Shown here one piece after another: positions 23,707 to 31,504 of a stretch of 64,000 nucleotides of DNA. Every line of letters starts with the position of its first letter. Within the stretch, counting starts at the first letter, position 1. A model generated the notes under the pieces. It was not told the origin of the DNA, made no database searches, and saw only the letters and a list, made by a program, of their open reading frames with translations. The stretch is from Azospirillum agricola (GTDB lineage Bacteria > Pseudomonadota > Alphaproteobacteria > Azospirillales > Azospirillaceae). The translations under genes and the position numbers were made by a program. Location of the stretch: assembly GCF_017876095.1 (NCBI RefSeq), contig NZ_JAGINM010000008.1, positions 124,001 through 188,000 on the forward strand, given 5' to 3'.

Positions 23707-24375
23707 ATGCGGACTTTGGCGGCCACCGCAACGGTTTGTGTGGGTCTGGCCGGCGCCGGGTTGTGGTGGAACGCGTCCTCCGGCCCCGCCGCGGCGCCCG
23801 AGGTGCTCCGGCTGGACGCGCCCGCTCCGGCCGCGGGCGGCGGCGCGGCCCCGGCGGCGGCCGGGCTGGAGCGAACGCTGGAACGGCTCAAGGGAACGGG
23901 CGAGGCCAAGCCGGTGCCGCCGCTCGCCTTCGCCGACGGCGAGGGCCGCCGCGTCGACCTGTCGGAGTTCGCCGGCAAGCTGGTGCTGCTGAACCTGTGG
24001 GCGACCTGGTGCGGCCCCTGCGTGAAGGAGATGCCGGCGCTCGACCGCCTCCAGGCGCAACTGGGCGGCGACCGCTTCCAGGTGGTGGCGCTGTCGCTCG
24101 ACCGTGGCGGCAAGGCGGCGGTCGAGCCCTTCTACCAGAAGACCGGCCTTGGCAATCTGGCGGTGTTCCTCGATCCCGGCAGCGCGTCGATGCAGGCGCT
24201 CGGCCTGCGCGGCCTGCCGACGACCCTGCTGGTCGACCCGGAGGGCCGGGAACTCGGCCGCGTCGAGGGCGCGGTGGAGTGGGATTCGCCCGAGGTGGTC
24301 GCCTTCCTGCGCCGGCAGGCCGGGCACGGATCGGGGCCGGCGCGCGGCCGGGGCGCCGCCGGGACCGGCGGATGA
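23707..24375 (+). CDS. TlpA/ResA-like membrane-anchored thioredoxin
   Basis: 222 residues from ATG 23707 (GAGGAA 8 nt upstream; GTG 23701 is too close to it). One N-terminal membrane helix (about 3-20), an Ala/Pro linker, then a thioredoxin domain with WATWCGPC: active-site C102 and C105, and the cis-Pro in LRGLPTTLLVDPEGRELGR. It probably reduces disulfides in the periplasm, for example for cytochrome c maturation. TlpA next to argH/lysA is a usual alphaproteobacterial arrangement. Confidence 0.92.
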   Translation: MRTLAATATVCVGLAGAGLWWNASSGPAAAPEVLRLDAPAPAAGGGAAPAAAGLERTLERLKGTGEAKPVPPLAFADGEGRRVDLSEFAGKLVLLNLWATWCGPCVKEMPALDRLQAQLGGDRFQVVALSLDRGGKAAVEPFYQKTGLGNLAVFLDPGSASMQALGLRGLPTTLLVDPEGRELGRVEGAVEWDSPEVVAFLRRQAGHGSGPARGRGAAGTGG

Positions 24376-24454
24376 GTCAAGAAAAAGGGGGCGCCAAGAA
24401 AAAGGGGGCGGGGCGATCCACCCCACCCCCCGTCACGCCATCGCTGCGGCCGGC

Positions 24455-25081
24455 TTAGAAATCCTCGTCGCCGCCGAAGCCGGGATCCTCGTCCCAGCCG
24501 CCGGCTTCGGGTTCCGGCTCGGGCTGAGCTTGCGGCTGCGCTTCGGCCGCGTTGGCCTCGCCGCCGCCGGAGAACATGCTGGACAGCGCGCTGCCGATCA
24601 GCATGCCGCCGGCGACACCCGCCGCCGTCTGCATGGCGCCGGCCATGAAGCCGCCGCCGGCGCGCGGCTGCTGGGCGTAGGCCGCGACGCGCGGGTCGCC
24701 GTAGGCCGGCGCGGCCGGCGTGGCGCCCGCCGCCGCACCCCAGGGCGAGCCGGCCGGGCGCTGCGGGGCCGCCGGAGCCGGGGCCGGCCGGCCGCCGCCG
24801 CCGAACAGCCCGCCGAACAGCCCGCCGCCGCCGGCCGGGGCCTGGGCGGGCGGGCGGGCGCGGAGCTGCTGCTCCAGCTCCTCGTTGCGGGCCTGGGAGG
24901 CGGCGAGCGCCTGCTCCAGCATGACGACGGCCTGGGCCATCAGGTAGGGGGCCGCCGGCTGGCGGGCGACGCTGTCGCGGATGTGGGCCTCGGCCTGCGG
25001 GTCGCGGGGGCCGGACTGGGCCTCGGCCTGACGCAGCTTGGCGAACAGGTCGTCGATGATCTGGCGTTCGGTCTGGTCCAT
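24455..25081 (-). CDS. DUF2076 periplasmic ligand-binding-sensor-like protein
   Basis: 208 residues. The N-terminal helical part (1-75, TERQIIDDLFAKLRQAE and PYLMAQAVVMLEQAL) is the DUF2076 signature. It is followed by a Gly/Pro/Ala-rich linker with GGLFGGLFGGG repeats, a small hydrophobic glycine-zipper stretch (about 145-165), and an acidic tail ending GGDEDF. The family is of unknown function and often envelope-associated. Same orientation as the Bax-inhibitor gene 52 bp upstream, so possibly co-transcribed. Confidence 0.85.
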   Translation of the reverse strand: MDQTERQIIDDLFAKLRQAEAQSGPRDPQAEAHIRDSVARQPAAPYLMAQAVVMLEQALAASQARNEELEQQLRARPPAQAPAGGGGLFGGLFGGGGRPAPAPAAPQRPAGSPWGAAAGATPAAPAYGDPRVAAYAQQPRAGGGFMAGAMQTAAGVAGGMLIGSALSSMFSGGGEANAAEAQPQAQPEPEPEAGGWDEDPGFGGDEDF

Positions 25082-25133
25082 GGCGATGCTCGTGTGCTCG
25101 ACGGATTGAAGGGGGTAGGGGGAAGGCGGCGCC

Positions 25134-25865
25134 TTACTCGTCGCGCTGTCCCATGAGCTGCATCAGCATCTGGAACAGGTTGATGAAGTTCAGGTAGAGC
25201 GACAGGGCGCCCATGACGGCCAGCTTGGTGTTGGTCTCCTGGCCGTAATGCTCGGCGTACTCCTCCTTGATGCGCTGGGTGTCGTAGGCGGTCAGGCCGG
25301 TGAAGACGACGACGCCGATCACCGAGATGGCGAACTGGAGCGCGCTGGAGCCGACGAAGATGTTGACCAGGCTGGCGATGACGATGCCGATCAGGCCCAT
25401 CGCCAGGAACGAGCCCATCTTCGACAGGTCGCTCTTGGTGGTGTAGCCCCACAGGCTCATGCCGGCGAACATCGCCGAGGTGATGAAGAAGACGCGGGCG
25501 ACACTGGCGCCGGTGAACACCAGGAAGATCGAGGCCATCGACACGCCCATGACGGCGCAGAAGGCCCAGAACAGCCCCTGGAGGCCGCTGGCGGACATCC
25601 GCTCAAAGCGCCAGGACAGCACCATGATGAAGGCCAGCGGCGCCAGCATCACCACCCATTTCAGCGGCGTGGTGAAGATCGGCACGTAGAGCGCCGGGGT
25701 GCTGGAGACGAGGAAGGCGACCACGCCGGTGAGGGCGAGGCCGAGCACCATGAAGTTGTAGACCCGCAGCATGTGCTGCCGCAGGCCCTGGTCGAAGGCG
25801 GCCTGGTCGACGCCGTGGCCGAAGGCCCCGTACGGCTGCTGGTTGTTGGGGTGTTGGTTCCACAT
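25134..25865 (-). CDS. Bax inhibitor-1 family membrane protein
   Basis: 243 residues with seven hydrophobic segments and a hydrophilic, Gln/Asn-rich N-terminus. YHMBP/BI-1 family features include FLVFTGASVARVFFITSAMFAGMSLWGY and the C-terminal YDTQRIKEEYAEHYG. These proteins are pH-sensitive calcium leak channels in studied members. In bacteria they are linked to protease control and stress tolerance (YccA/YbhL types). It lies beside DUF2076 and the ECF sigma pair, all on the minus strand. Confidence 0.9.
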   Translation of the reverse strand: MWNQHPNNQQPYGAFGHGVDQAAFDQGLRQHMLRVYNFMVLGLALTGVVAFLVSSTPALYVPIFTTPLKWVVMLAPLAFIMVLSWRFERMSASGLQGLFWAFCAVMGVSMASIFLVFTGASVARVFFITSAMFAGMSLWGYTTKSDLSKMGSFLAMGLIGIVIASLVNIFVGSSALQFAISVIGVVVFTGLTAYDTQRIKEEYAEHYGQETNTKLAVMGALSLYLNFINLFQMLMQLMGQRDE

Positions 25866-25917
25866 GATGGCCTCGTGAGGGAGAAGGTGGTGTGCCGGGG
25901 AAAGCGTCGGCGGACGG

Positions 25918-26712
25918 TCAGAACCAGGAGGCGTGCGCCGCTTCGGCCAGGGTGAGGAGCGTGTCGGGCGGCAGGTCGGCGCAGAGCGCGTAGACGTGGT
26001 GCCCCTGGCGCCAGTAGACGACCGACACGCCGTTGAGGATCGCCGCCTCTGGCGCGGTCACCGCGAAGCGGTCGTCGTCCGCGGCGAACAGCGTGACCCG
26101 CTCGAACTCGGTGGTCGTGTAGACCACCTGGACCGCGCTGCCCTCGTCCCACGGCACGATGCGCGAGACGAGCGGGATCAGGCGGTCGGGGAAGGTGGGA
26201 ATCGGCAGCGACGCGCCGACGGCGCGCGAGATGACCTTGGCCAGCCCCGAGCTGTTCTCCGGCGCCATGCCGAGATCGGCCGATCCGGCGGTGACGGCGG
26301 TGCGGTAGGCCTCGACCGCCTCGTCGGCGAAGACGGGGATCGGGTGCGCCGCCGCGACCGGATCGATCAGCACGTTGCCGACCAGGGTGTGGGCGGTCCA
26401 GCCGATGCCGACCAGGGCCGCCGCCGTCAGCGCCATGCGCAGCCGGCGGGGCGGGTGCCGTCCGCGCTGGTTGGCGGCGGCCGGAGCGGCAGCCGGAGTG
26501 GGGGATGGCGCGGGCTCGTCCACCGTCTCCCGCACGGCGGCGTCGCCGTGCAGGAACAGGCGGATCTCGTCGCGCTGCCGCAGATCCTGCATCACGCGCG
26601 CGGCCAGCACCGGGTTCGCCTGGAGATAGGCCTCGACCTCGATCCGGCGCGCCGGGTCGAGCTGGTCGTCGACATAGGCCAGCAGGTCCGCTTCAAGGAT
26701 GGGGGACGGCAT
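25918..26712 (-). CDS. Transmembrane anti-sigma factor
   Basis: 264 residues. The N-terminal anti-sigma segment (about 1-60, LEADLLAYVDDQLDPARRIEVEAYL) matches the RskA/ChrR-type fold, but there is no His-x3-Cys-x2-Cys zinc motif, so it is a zinc-free ZAS variant. One membrane helix lies at about 93-112; a periplasmic domain follows (ISRAVGASLPIP to the end). Its start is 3 bp after the sigma-factor stop, the usual operon arrangement. It likely holds the cognate sigma factor at the membrane until a periplasmic signal releases it; the signal is unknown. Confidence 0.85.
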   Translation of the reverse strand: MPSPILEADLLAYVDDQLDPARRIEVEAYLQANPVLAARVMQDLRQRDEIRLFLHGDAAVRETVDEPAPSPTPAAAPAAANQRGRHPPRRLRMALTAAALVGIGWTAHTLVGNVLIDPVAAAHPIPVFADEAVEAYRTAVTAGSADLGMAPENSSGLAKVISRAVGASLPIPTFPDRLIPLVSRIVPWDEGSAVQVVYTTTEFERVTLFAADDDRFAVTAPEAAILNGVSVVYWRQGHHVYALCADLPPDTLLTLAEAAHASWF

Positions 26713-26715
26713 GCT

Positions 26716-27207
26716 TCACCTCACCAGGCGCAAATGCGAGGCCGGCGTCTGGCCGGCGGCGCGCAGGGCCGCGCGGGCCCGGCCGAGCCGGGACATCAGG
26801 GTGCCGAGGGGGATGCCCAGGCAGTCGGCGGCGTCGCGGTAGCTCATCCCGTCGATCGCCACCAGCGTCAGCACCGCGCGCTGGTCCTCGGGCAGGGCCA
26901 TCATGGCCCGCATGGTCTCGTTCAGCGCGATGCGGTCGGTCTGGTCGGGGACGTGGGCGTCGCCGGCCTGGGCGGCGAGCAGCGCCTCGGCCTCGCTCTC
27001 GGTCCGCCGGCGGCGGCAGCGGGAGACATGGGCGTTGTGCACGATGGCGAGCAGCCATCCCTTGACGTCCCGGCCCTCCTGGAAGCCGTGGCTTCCCTCC
27101 AGGGCGCGCAGGGCGGTCTCCTGCACCAGATCGTCCGCCCGCTCGCGGTCGCGCGTCAGCACCAGCGCGTAGCGGCGCAGCAGCCCGAGGTGGCGTGAGA
27201 TGTCCAT
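26716..27207 (-). CDS. ECF-type RNA polymerase sigma factor
   Basis: 163 residues from ATG 27207 with AGGGAG 5-8 nt upstream; the longer frame to 27240 lacks a better site. Region 2 (about 8-60) includes LTRDRERADDLVQETALRAL; region 4 (about 108-155) includes LPEDQRAVLTLVAIDGMSYRDAA and the helix-turn-helix. It is short, as ECF factors are, with no region 1 or 3. It pairs with the anti-sigma gene directly downstream. The promoter of this operon could not be identified with confidence. A membrane-stress regulon is likely but unproven. Confidence 0.92.
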   Translation of the reverse strand: MDISRHLGLLRRYALVLTRDRERADDLVQETALRALEGSHGFQEGRDVKGWLLAIVHNAHVSRCRRRRTESEAEALLAAQAGDAHVPDQTDRIALNETMRAMMALPEDQRAVLTLVAIDGMSYRDAADCLGIPLGTLMSRLGRARAALRAAGQTPASHLRLVR

Positions 27208-27665
27208 GCTCTCCCTGTCGACGGTTCCAACCCCCAGCATACGCCGGGCGCCCCGCCCTTAATCCCCGCCGGGAGCGATCTTTTTCATGAATTTATTGTC
27301 ATGATCCGGCGGCTTGCAAAGTGCCCCTCCCTCCCCATATGAACCGCCGCGCGAAATCAGGATGGAGCAATCCCGCCCGCCGGGCGGGGTATGAATGGAC
27401 AGCACGCCAAGCGGCCCCCGACGGCCGCGGGGGATCGGATCTCCGGTCGTCCGCGGCGGCCCCAATTCCCGGACGGCGCGGCCGTCTCGATTGTCCTGGA
27501 CGGCGATGCTCCGTCCGTCCTCCGCTCCGCGCCGCCGCCCCGGCCGCGCGCGCCATCCCGACCGCTCCCCCTCCCACGGCCCCTTCCATGGCCCCGTCCG
27601 CTCCGGCGGCGCGCTTTGGCGCGCCCGGCCGGCGGCGCCTGCCTTTTCCAACCAGGAACCCCCCG
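27208..27665. other. Intergenic region between sigma-factor and CorC genes
   Basis: A 458-bp divergent gap. An AT-rich island at 27278-27310 contains two copies of the TCATGA palindrome (27285-27290 and 27299-27304) 14 bp apart, probably promoter sequence. The remainder (27310-27660) is C-rich with several open frames that have no family resemblance, no ribosome-binding site and poor third-position bias. I consider it non-coding. Confidence 0.55.
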
Positions 27666-28976
27666 ATGCTCACCTTTGAGATCGCCATCATCGTCGCGCT
27701 GACGCTCCTCAACGGCGTGTTCGCCATGTCGGAGCTGGCCGTCGTCTCGTCCCGCAAGGCCCGGCTCCAGCATCTGGCCGAGCGCGGCGACCGGGGCGCC
27801 CGCGCGGCGCTGCGGCTGATCGAGGATCCGAGCCGCTTCCTCAGCACCGTCCAGATCGGCATCACCATGGTCGGCGTCATCGCCGGCGCCTATGGCGGCG
27901 CCACGCTTGGCGACCGGCTCGGCCAGTGGCTCGACACCATCCCCGTCTTCGCCGGCAAGGGCGAGGTGGTCGGCGTCGGCGGCGTGCTGGTCGCCATCAC
28001 CTACCTGTCGATCGTGCTGGGCGAGCTGATCCCCAAGCGCATCGCGCTGAAGAGCCCCGAGCGCATCGCCTCGCTGATCGCCCAGCCGATGCGCCTGCTG
28101 TCGCGCGTCGCCGCCCCCTTCGTCTGGCTGCTGGGCGCCTCGACCGACCTGCTGCTGCGCCTGCTCGGCCTCCAGGGCGAGCGCGAGGAGACGGTGACGG
28201 AGGAGGAAATCCGCTCGATGATCTCCGAGGGCACCCAGGCCGGCGTCTTCGCCCCGGCCGAGAAGGAGATGATCGACGGCGTGCTGCGGCTGGCCGACCG
28301 GACGGTGCGCAGCATCATGGTTCCCCGGCCGGACGTCGTCTGGCTCGATCTCGGCAAGCCGCAGGCCGACCTGCTGGCGGCGATCCGCGCCGGCGCCCAC
28401 TCGCGCTACCCGGTGTGCCGTGGCGCGCTGGACGAGCTGGTCGGCGTCGTCCACACCCGCGACCTGCTCGACGACGCGGTGCAGGGCCGGCCGTTCGATC
28501 TGGCGACGAGCGCCGCCAAGCCGATGATCGTCCATGACGGCACGCCGATCCTCAAGCTGCTCGACCTGATGAAGTCCACGGGCCACCATCTGGCCATGGT
28601 GGTGGACGAGTATGGCAGCCTTGAAGGGCTGGTCACGCTGACCGACATCCTGGAGATCATCGCCGGCGACCTGCCGGAGGTCGGCGAGGCTCCGGAAACC
28701 GCCGCCATCCGCCGCGAGGACGGGTCCTGGCTGGTCGAGGGCTGGATGCCGGTGGACGAGTTCGAGGACACGGTGGGCCTGCGCGGCCTGCGCGGGCAGG
28801 GCGACTACCACACCGTCGCCGGCCTCGTGCTGCACCGCCTCGGCCATGTGCCGCAGGCGGGGGAGGCCTTCGTGCAGGACGGCGTGCGCGTCGAGGTGGT
28901 CGACATGGACGGGCGCCGCATCGACAAGGTGCTGGTCGTGCCGGCGGTCGAACGGGAAACGGCGGCGGCCGGCTGA
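27666..28976 (+). CDS. HlyC/CorC-type CNNM/CBS membrane protein
   Basis: 436 residues; ATG 27666 starts at the conserved MLTFEIAIIVALTLLNGVFAMSELA. Domains in order: CNNM/DUF21 membrane domain (1-185), CBS pair (about 200-320, with VPRPDVVWLDL, GVVHTRDLLDD and VTLTDILEIIAGD), and a C-terminal CorC_HlyC domain (about 340-425, FEDTVGLRGLRGQGDYHTVAGLVLHRLGHVP). Members transport or regulate magnesium or cobalt, and some were named hemolysins on weak grounds. The next gene follows 46 bp later. Confidence 0.92.
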   Translation: MLTFEIAIIVALTLLNGVFAMSELAVVSSRKARLQHLAERGDRGARAALRLIEDPSRFLSTVQIGITMVGVIAGAYGGATLGDRLGQWLDTIPVFAGKGEVVGVGGVLVAITYLSIVLGELIPKRIALKSPERIASLIAQPMRLLSRVAAPFVWLLGASTDLLLRLLGLQGEREETVTEEEIRSMISEGTQAGVFAPAEKEMIDGVLRLADRTVRSIMVPRPDVVWLDLGKPQADLLAAIRAGAHSRYPVCRGALDELVGVVHTRDLLDDAVQGRPFDLATSAAKPMIVHDGTPILKLLDLMKSTGHHLAMVVDEYGSLEGLVTLTDILEIIAGDLPEVGEAPETAAIRREDGSWLVEGWMPVDEFEDTVGLRGLRGQGDYHTVAGLVLHRLGHVPQAGEAFVQDGVRVEVVDMDGRRIDKVLVVPAVERETAAAG

Positions 28977-29022
28977 GCCGTGGCGGCCTCCCGCGACGGG
29001 GGTTCATGAGGCGGGAGGGGCC

Positions 29023-29787
29023 GTGAAGGTGGTGCTGCTGACGTGTCTGCTGGTGCTGGTCCTGCTGCTCGCCGGGCCGGCCTTCGTGATCGCCTCCGGC
29101 ACCGCGACGCTGGGCGTCGACTGGACGCGGGCGGACCGCAGCCCGGTCGGCCTCGCGCCCGATCCGGCCGCGACGCCCGAGGCGGTGGTCCAGGTCTACG
29201 CCGCCCGCGCCCTGTCCTGGCGCGGCGCCTTCGGCGTGCATCCCTGGTTCGCGGTGAAGCCGGCCGGCGCGCGGGCCTACACCGTCTACGAGGTGGTGGG
29301 CTGGCGGGTCTACCGTGGCCTGCCGGCCGTGGCGGTCAGCAACCGCGACCCGGACGGGCGCTGGTTCGGCGCCCAGCCGGTCGTGCTGGCGGAGCTGCGC
29401 GGCGCGGCGGCGGCGGCGGCCATCCCCAGGATCGCGGCGGCGGCCGGCAGCTACCCCTACGCCGGGGAATACCGGGTGTGGCCCGGCCCCAACAGCAACA
29501 CCTTCGCCGCCTGGGTGGCCCGCGCCGTTCCGGAACTGCGGCTCGACCTGCCCTCCACGGCGCTCGGCAAGGATTATCTGGGGAGCGGGCTGGTCGCGCG
29601 GGCGCCCAGCGGCACCGGCTGGCAGCTCAGCCTGTTCGGCGTCGCCGGTCTGCTGGTAGCGTGGGAGGAGGGGCTGGAGCTCAACCTGCTCGGCCTCACC
29701 GTCGGCGTCGATCCACTGGATCTCGCGGTCAAGCTGCCCGGCGTCGGCCGCATCGCTCTGCGCACGGAGGCCGCGCCGCCGGCCTGA
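29023..29787 (+). CDS. DUF3750 protein
   Basis: 254 residues from GTG 29023, with GGGAGGGG just upstream. One N-terminal hydrophobic helix (about 1-22) acts as signal or anchor, followed by a soluble domain with AARALSWRGAFGVHPWFAVKP and YPYAGEYRVWPGPNSNTFAAWVARAVPEL, the DUF3750 hallmark. A periplasmic or membrane-anchored location is likely. No biochemical function is known to me. It converges on the lipoprotein gene at 29817 with a 29-bp gap. Confidence 0.82.
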   Translation: MKVVLLTCLLVLVLLLAGPAFVIASGTATLGVDWTRADRSPVGLAPDPAATPEAVVQVYAARALSWRGAFGVHPWFAVKPAGARAYTVYEVVGWRVYRGLPAVAVSNRDPDGRWFGAQPVVLAELRGAAAAAAIPRIAAAAGSYPYAGEYRVWPGPNSNTFAAWVARAVPELRLDLPSTALGKDYLGSGLVARAPSGTGWQLSLFGVAGLLVAWEEGLELNLLGLTVGVDPLDLAVKLPGVGRIALRTEAAPPA

Positions 29788-29816
29788 CCGCCGCCGCCAT
29801 GGGGAGGCCGCCCCGG

Positions 29817-30272
29817 TCAGGTGTCGAGGCAGCCGCCCTTCGGGGCGACGGTGATGCGGATCAGTTCGGCGCTGCCGCCGCCGAAGACGTTGCCGCCGGT
29901 GTAGGTCAGGCAGCCCTCGTTGCGGTAGATGACCTGGAGCCGCTGGGCGTCGTTGCCGAAATAGAAGGGGATCCAGCGCTTGCCGGTCTCGTGCCGGATC
30001 ATGTTGTCCGGCGCGCCGATCAGGCCCGACACCTCCTCCATCGTCATGCCGATCTGGAGCTTGGCGAAGCGGCTGCCGGCGGCCGGCGTGCCGATCATCT
30101 CGCCCTCGAAACGGCCGTCGCGCGACTTCACCAGCCGCGCGCCCGGCGTCGAGGGCGCCGCGGAGGCGCTGGCGCCGGGCCCGCTCGCGGAGGCCGCGCC
30201 CTGCTGCTGCCCGGCGCAGCCGGCCAGCAGGGCCAGAACCGGCAACGCCGCCCGGATCATCCTTCCCGCCAT
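29817..30272 (-). CDS. SmpA/OmlA-domain (BamE-like) lipoprotein
   Basis: 151 residues. The N-terminal signal ALPVLALLAGC ends in lipobox LAGC; a Ser/Ala linker leads to a small domain with RFAKLQIGMTMEEVSGLIGAPDN, the SmpA/OmlA (BamE) alpha/beta motif. Such lipoproteins sit at the outer membrane and support beta-barrel assembly or envelope integrity. The short length and linker are atypical for bamE itself, so it is a paralogue rather than the main BamE. It is transcribed alone. Confidence 0.85.
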   Translation of the reverse strand: MAGRMIRAALPVLALLAGCAGQQQGAASASGPGASASAAPSTPGARLVKSRDGRFEGEMIGTPAAGSRFAKLQIGMTMEEVSGLIGAPDNMIRHETGKRWIPFYFGNDAQRLQVIYRNEGCLTYTGGNVFGGGSAELIRITVAPKGGCLDT

Positions 30273-30415
30273 GTCGTCGCTCCCCACCCTGTGTCGTGTG
30301 TCGGCCGTTGCCGATCGGCGCCAACTATGGGTTGGATCGTCCCGGCGCGATATTGGCAAAGGCGGATGAGACGGGCCCGGAGGGGGTAGGACGGTGGGAT
30401 GCGCCGGGCGGGCGG

Positions 30416-31213
30416 TCACGGCGTCGGAACGCCGGCCCGGCGGCCGCTGTAGTTGCGGAACAGGTCGTAGTCGGTCCGGCATTCGACCTGTTCCAGCCCG
30501 GCGCTGGCCATGGCCCGCGTGATGACCTCCGGCGCGACGCAGCGGTCGATCGTCTCCCAATAGTAGCGCATCAGCGTGCGCCCGCTCTCGCCGCCGCCGC
30601 TGAGCCGGGAGACCGCCGGCACGACCATGCCGAGATAGGCGCCGGTCAGACGCCGGGTGAAGGGGCGGGACGGCCGGCCGATCTCCATCGCCAGCACGAT
30701 CCCGCCCGGCCGCAGCACGCGGTGGAACTCGCGGAAGGTGGCGGCGAGGTCGCCGACATGCCGCAGGGCGTAGCCGATCGTCACCAGATCGACGCTGGCG
30801 TCGGCGAGCGGCAGCGAGTCCGCGACGCCCTGGATCAGCGGAATGGGCAGGGTCCGCCGCGCCTCGGCCAGCATGGCCTCGCTGAGGTCCAGCCCGATGA
30901 CGTCCGCCGCGTCGCCGCACAGCGCCACCGCCTCGCGGGCGACCAGCCCGGTGCCGATGGCGACGTCGAGCACCCGCATCCCCGGCCGCAGCCCGGCCCG
31001 CCGCAGGCACTGCGCGCGGTACCAGGAGCCGGAACCCAGGGCGAAGATCGCGTTGATGCGGTCGTAATGGTGGGCGGTGCGGTTGAACAGCCCGCGCACG
31101 AAGCGGAGCCGCTGGGCCGTGTCCGGGTAGTAGGAGTCGAGGACCGGATGCGGCTCGACCGTGGGCGCGGGGGGGCCGCCGGCTCGCGGGGCTTGCTCGA
31201 TCGGCACGGCCAT
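30416..31213 (-). CDS. Class I methyltransferase, UbiE/MenG-like
   Basis: 265 residues from ATG 31213 (GGACGGAGGAGG just upstream). Motif I is VLDVAIGTGLVAREA (near residue 80); further blocks LIQGVADSLPLADASVDLVTIGYALRHV and HRVLRPGGIVLAMEIGRP match the UbiE family. The N-terminal FVRGLFNRTAHHYDRINAIF also fits. Because it lies back-to-back with the halogenase of the pigment cluster, it may methylate the aryl head group rather than a quinone. Which one cannot be decided from the sequence. The gene converges from a low-G+C spacer shared with the halogenase. Confidence 0.8.
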   Translation of the reverse strand: MAVPIEQAPRAGGPPAPTVEPHPVLDSYYPDTAQRLRFVRGLFNRTAHHYDRINAIFALGSGSWYRAQCLRRAGLRPGMRVLDVAIGTGLVAREAVALCGDAADVIGLDLSEAMLAEARRTLPIPLIQGVADSLPLADASVDLVTIGYALRHVGDLAATFREFHRVLRPGGIVLAMEIGRPSRPFTRRLTGAYLGMVVPAVSRLSGGGESGRTLMRYYWETIDRCVAPEVITRAMASAGLEQVECRTDYDLFRNYSGRRAGVPTP

Positions 31214-31504
31214 CCTCCTCCGTCCTGCGACACGCGGGATCCGACAGGACGCGCATCTTCGGCGGGCCGGGTCCGGCGGGCAAGCGGAAATCATTCGGAG
31301 TGGGGTGGGTAATCATTTCGGTGTATGACGAGGACATGGCCGCCGATGATGAAATCCCGAAGGCGGAACTGAAAGGATATGTCTTTCGGCCAGCAGCCGA
31401 ACAAACAGGCGAATTCTTGTTTTGCCTCTGGATCGCGCGCGACGTGTTTTGATAGAAGGGATTCGGTGACTTCTGGTCGAACACTGAAGAGAGCGGCAAC
31501 GCGC
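31214..31504. promoter_or_regulatory. Divergent promoter region between methyltransferase and halogenase
   Basis: A 291-bp gap clearly poorer in G+C (roughly half) than its surroundings, as expected for a pair of divergent promoters. An imperfect palindrome, AAGGATATGTCTTT (31373-31386), lies about 120 bp before the halogenase start. A related GGATAT-centred palindrome lies before the acyl carrier protein of the opposite unit (45946-45957). No convincing -35/-10 pair could be fixed. Confidence 0.5.
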
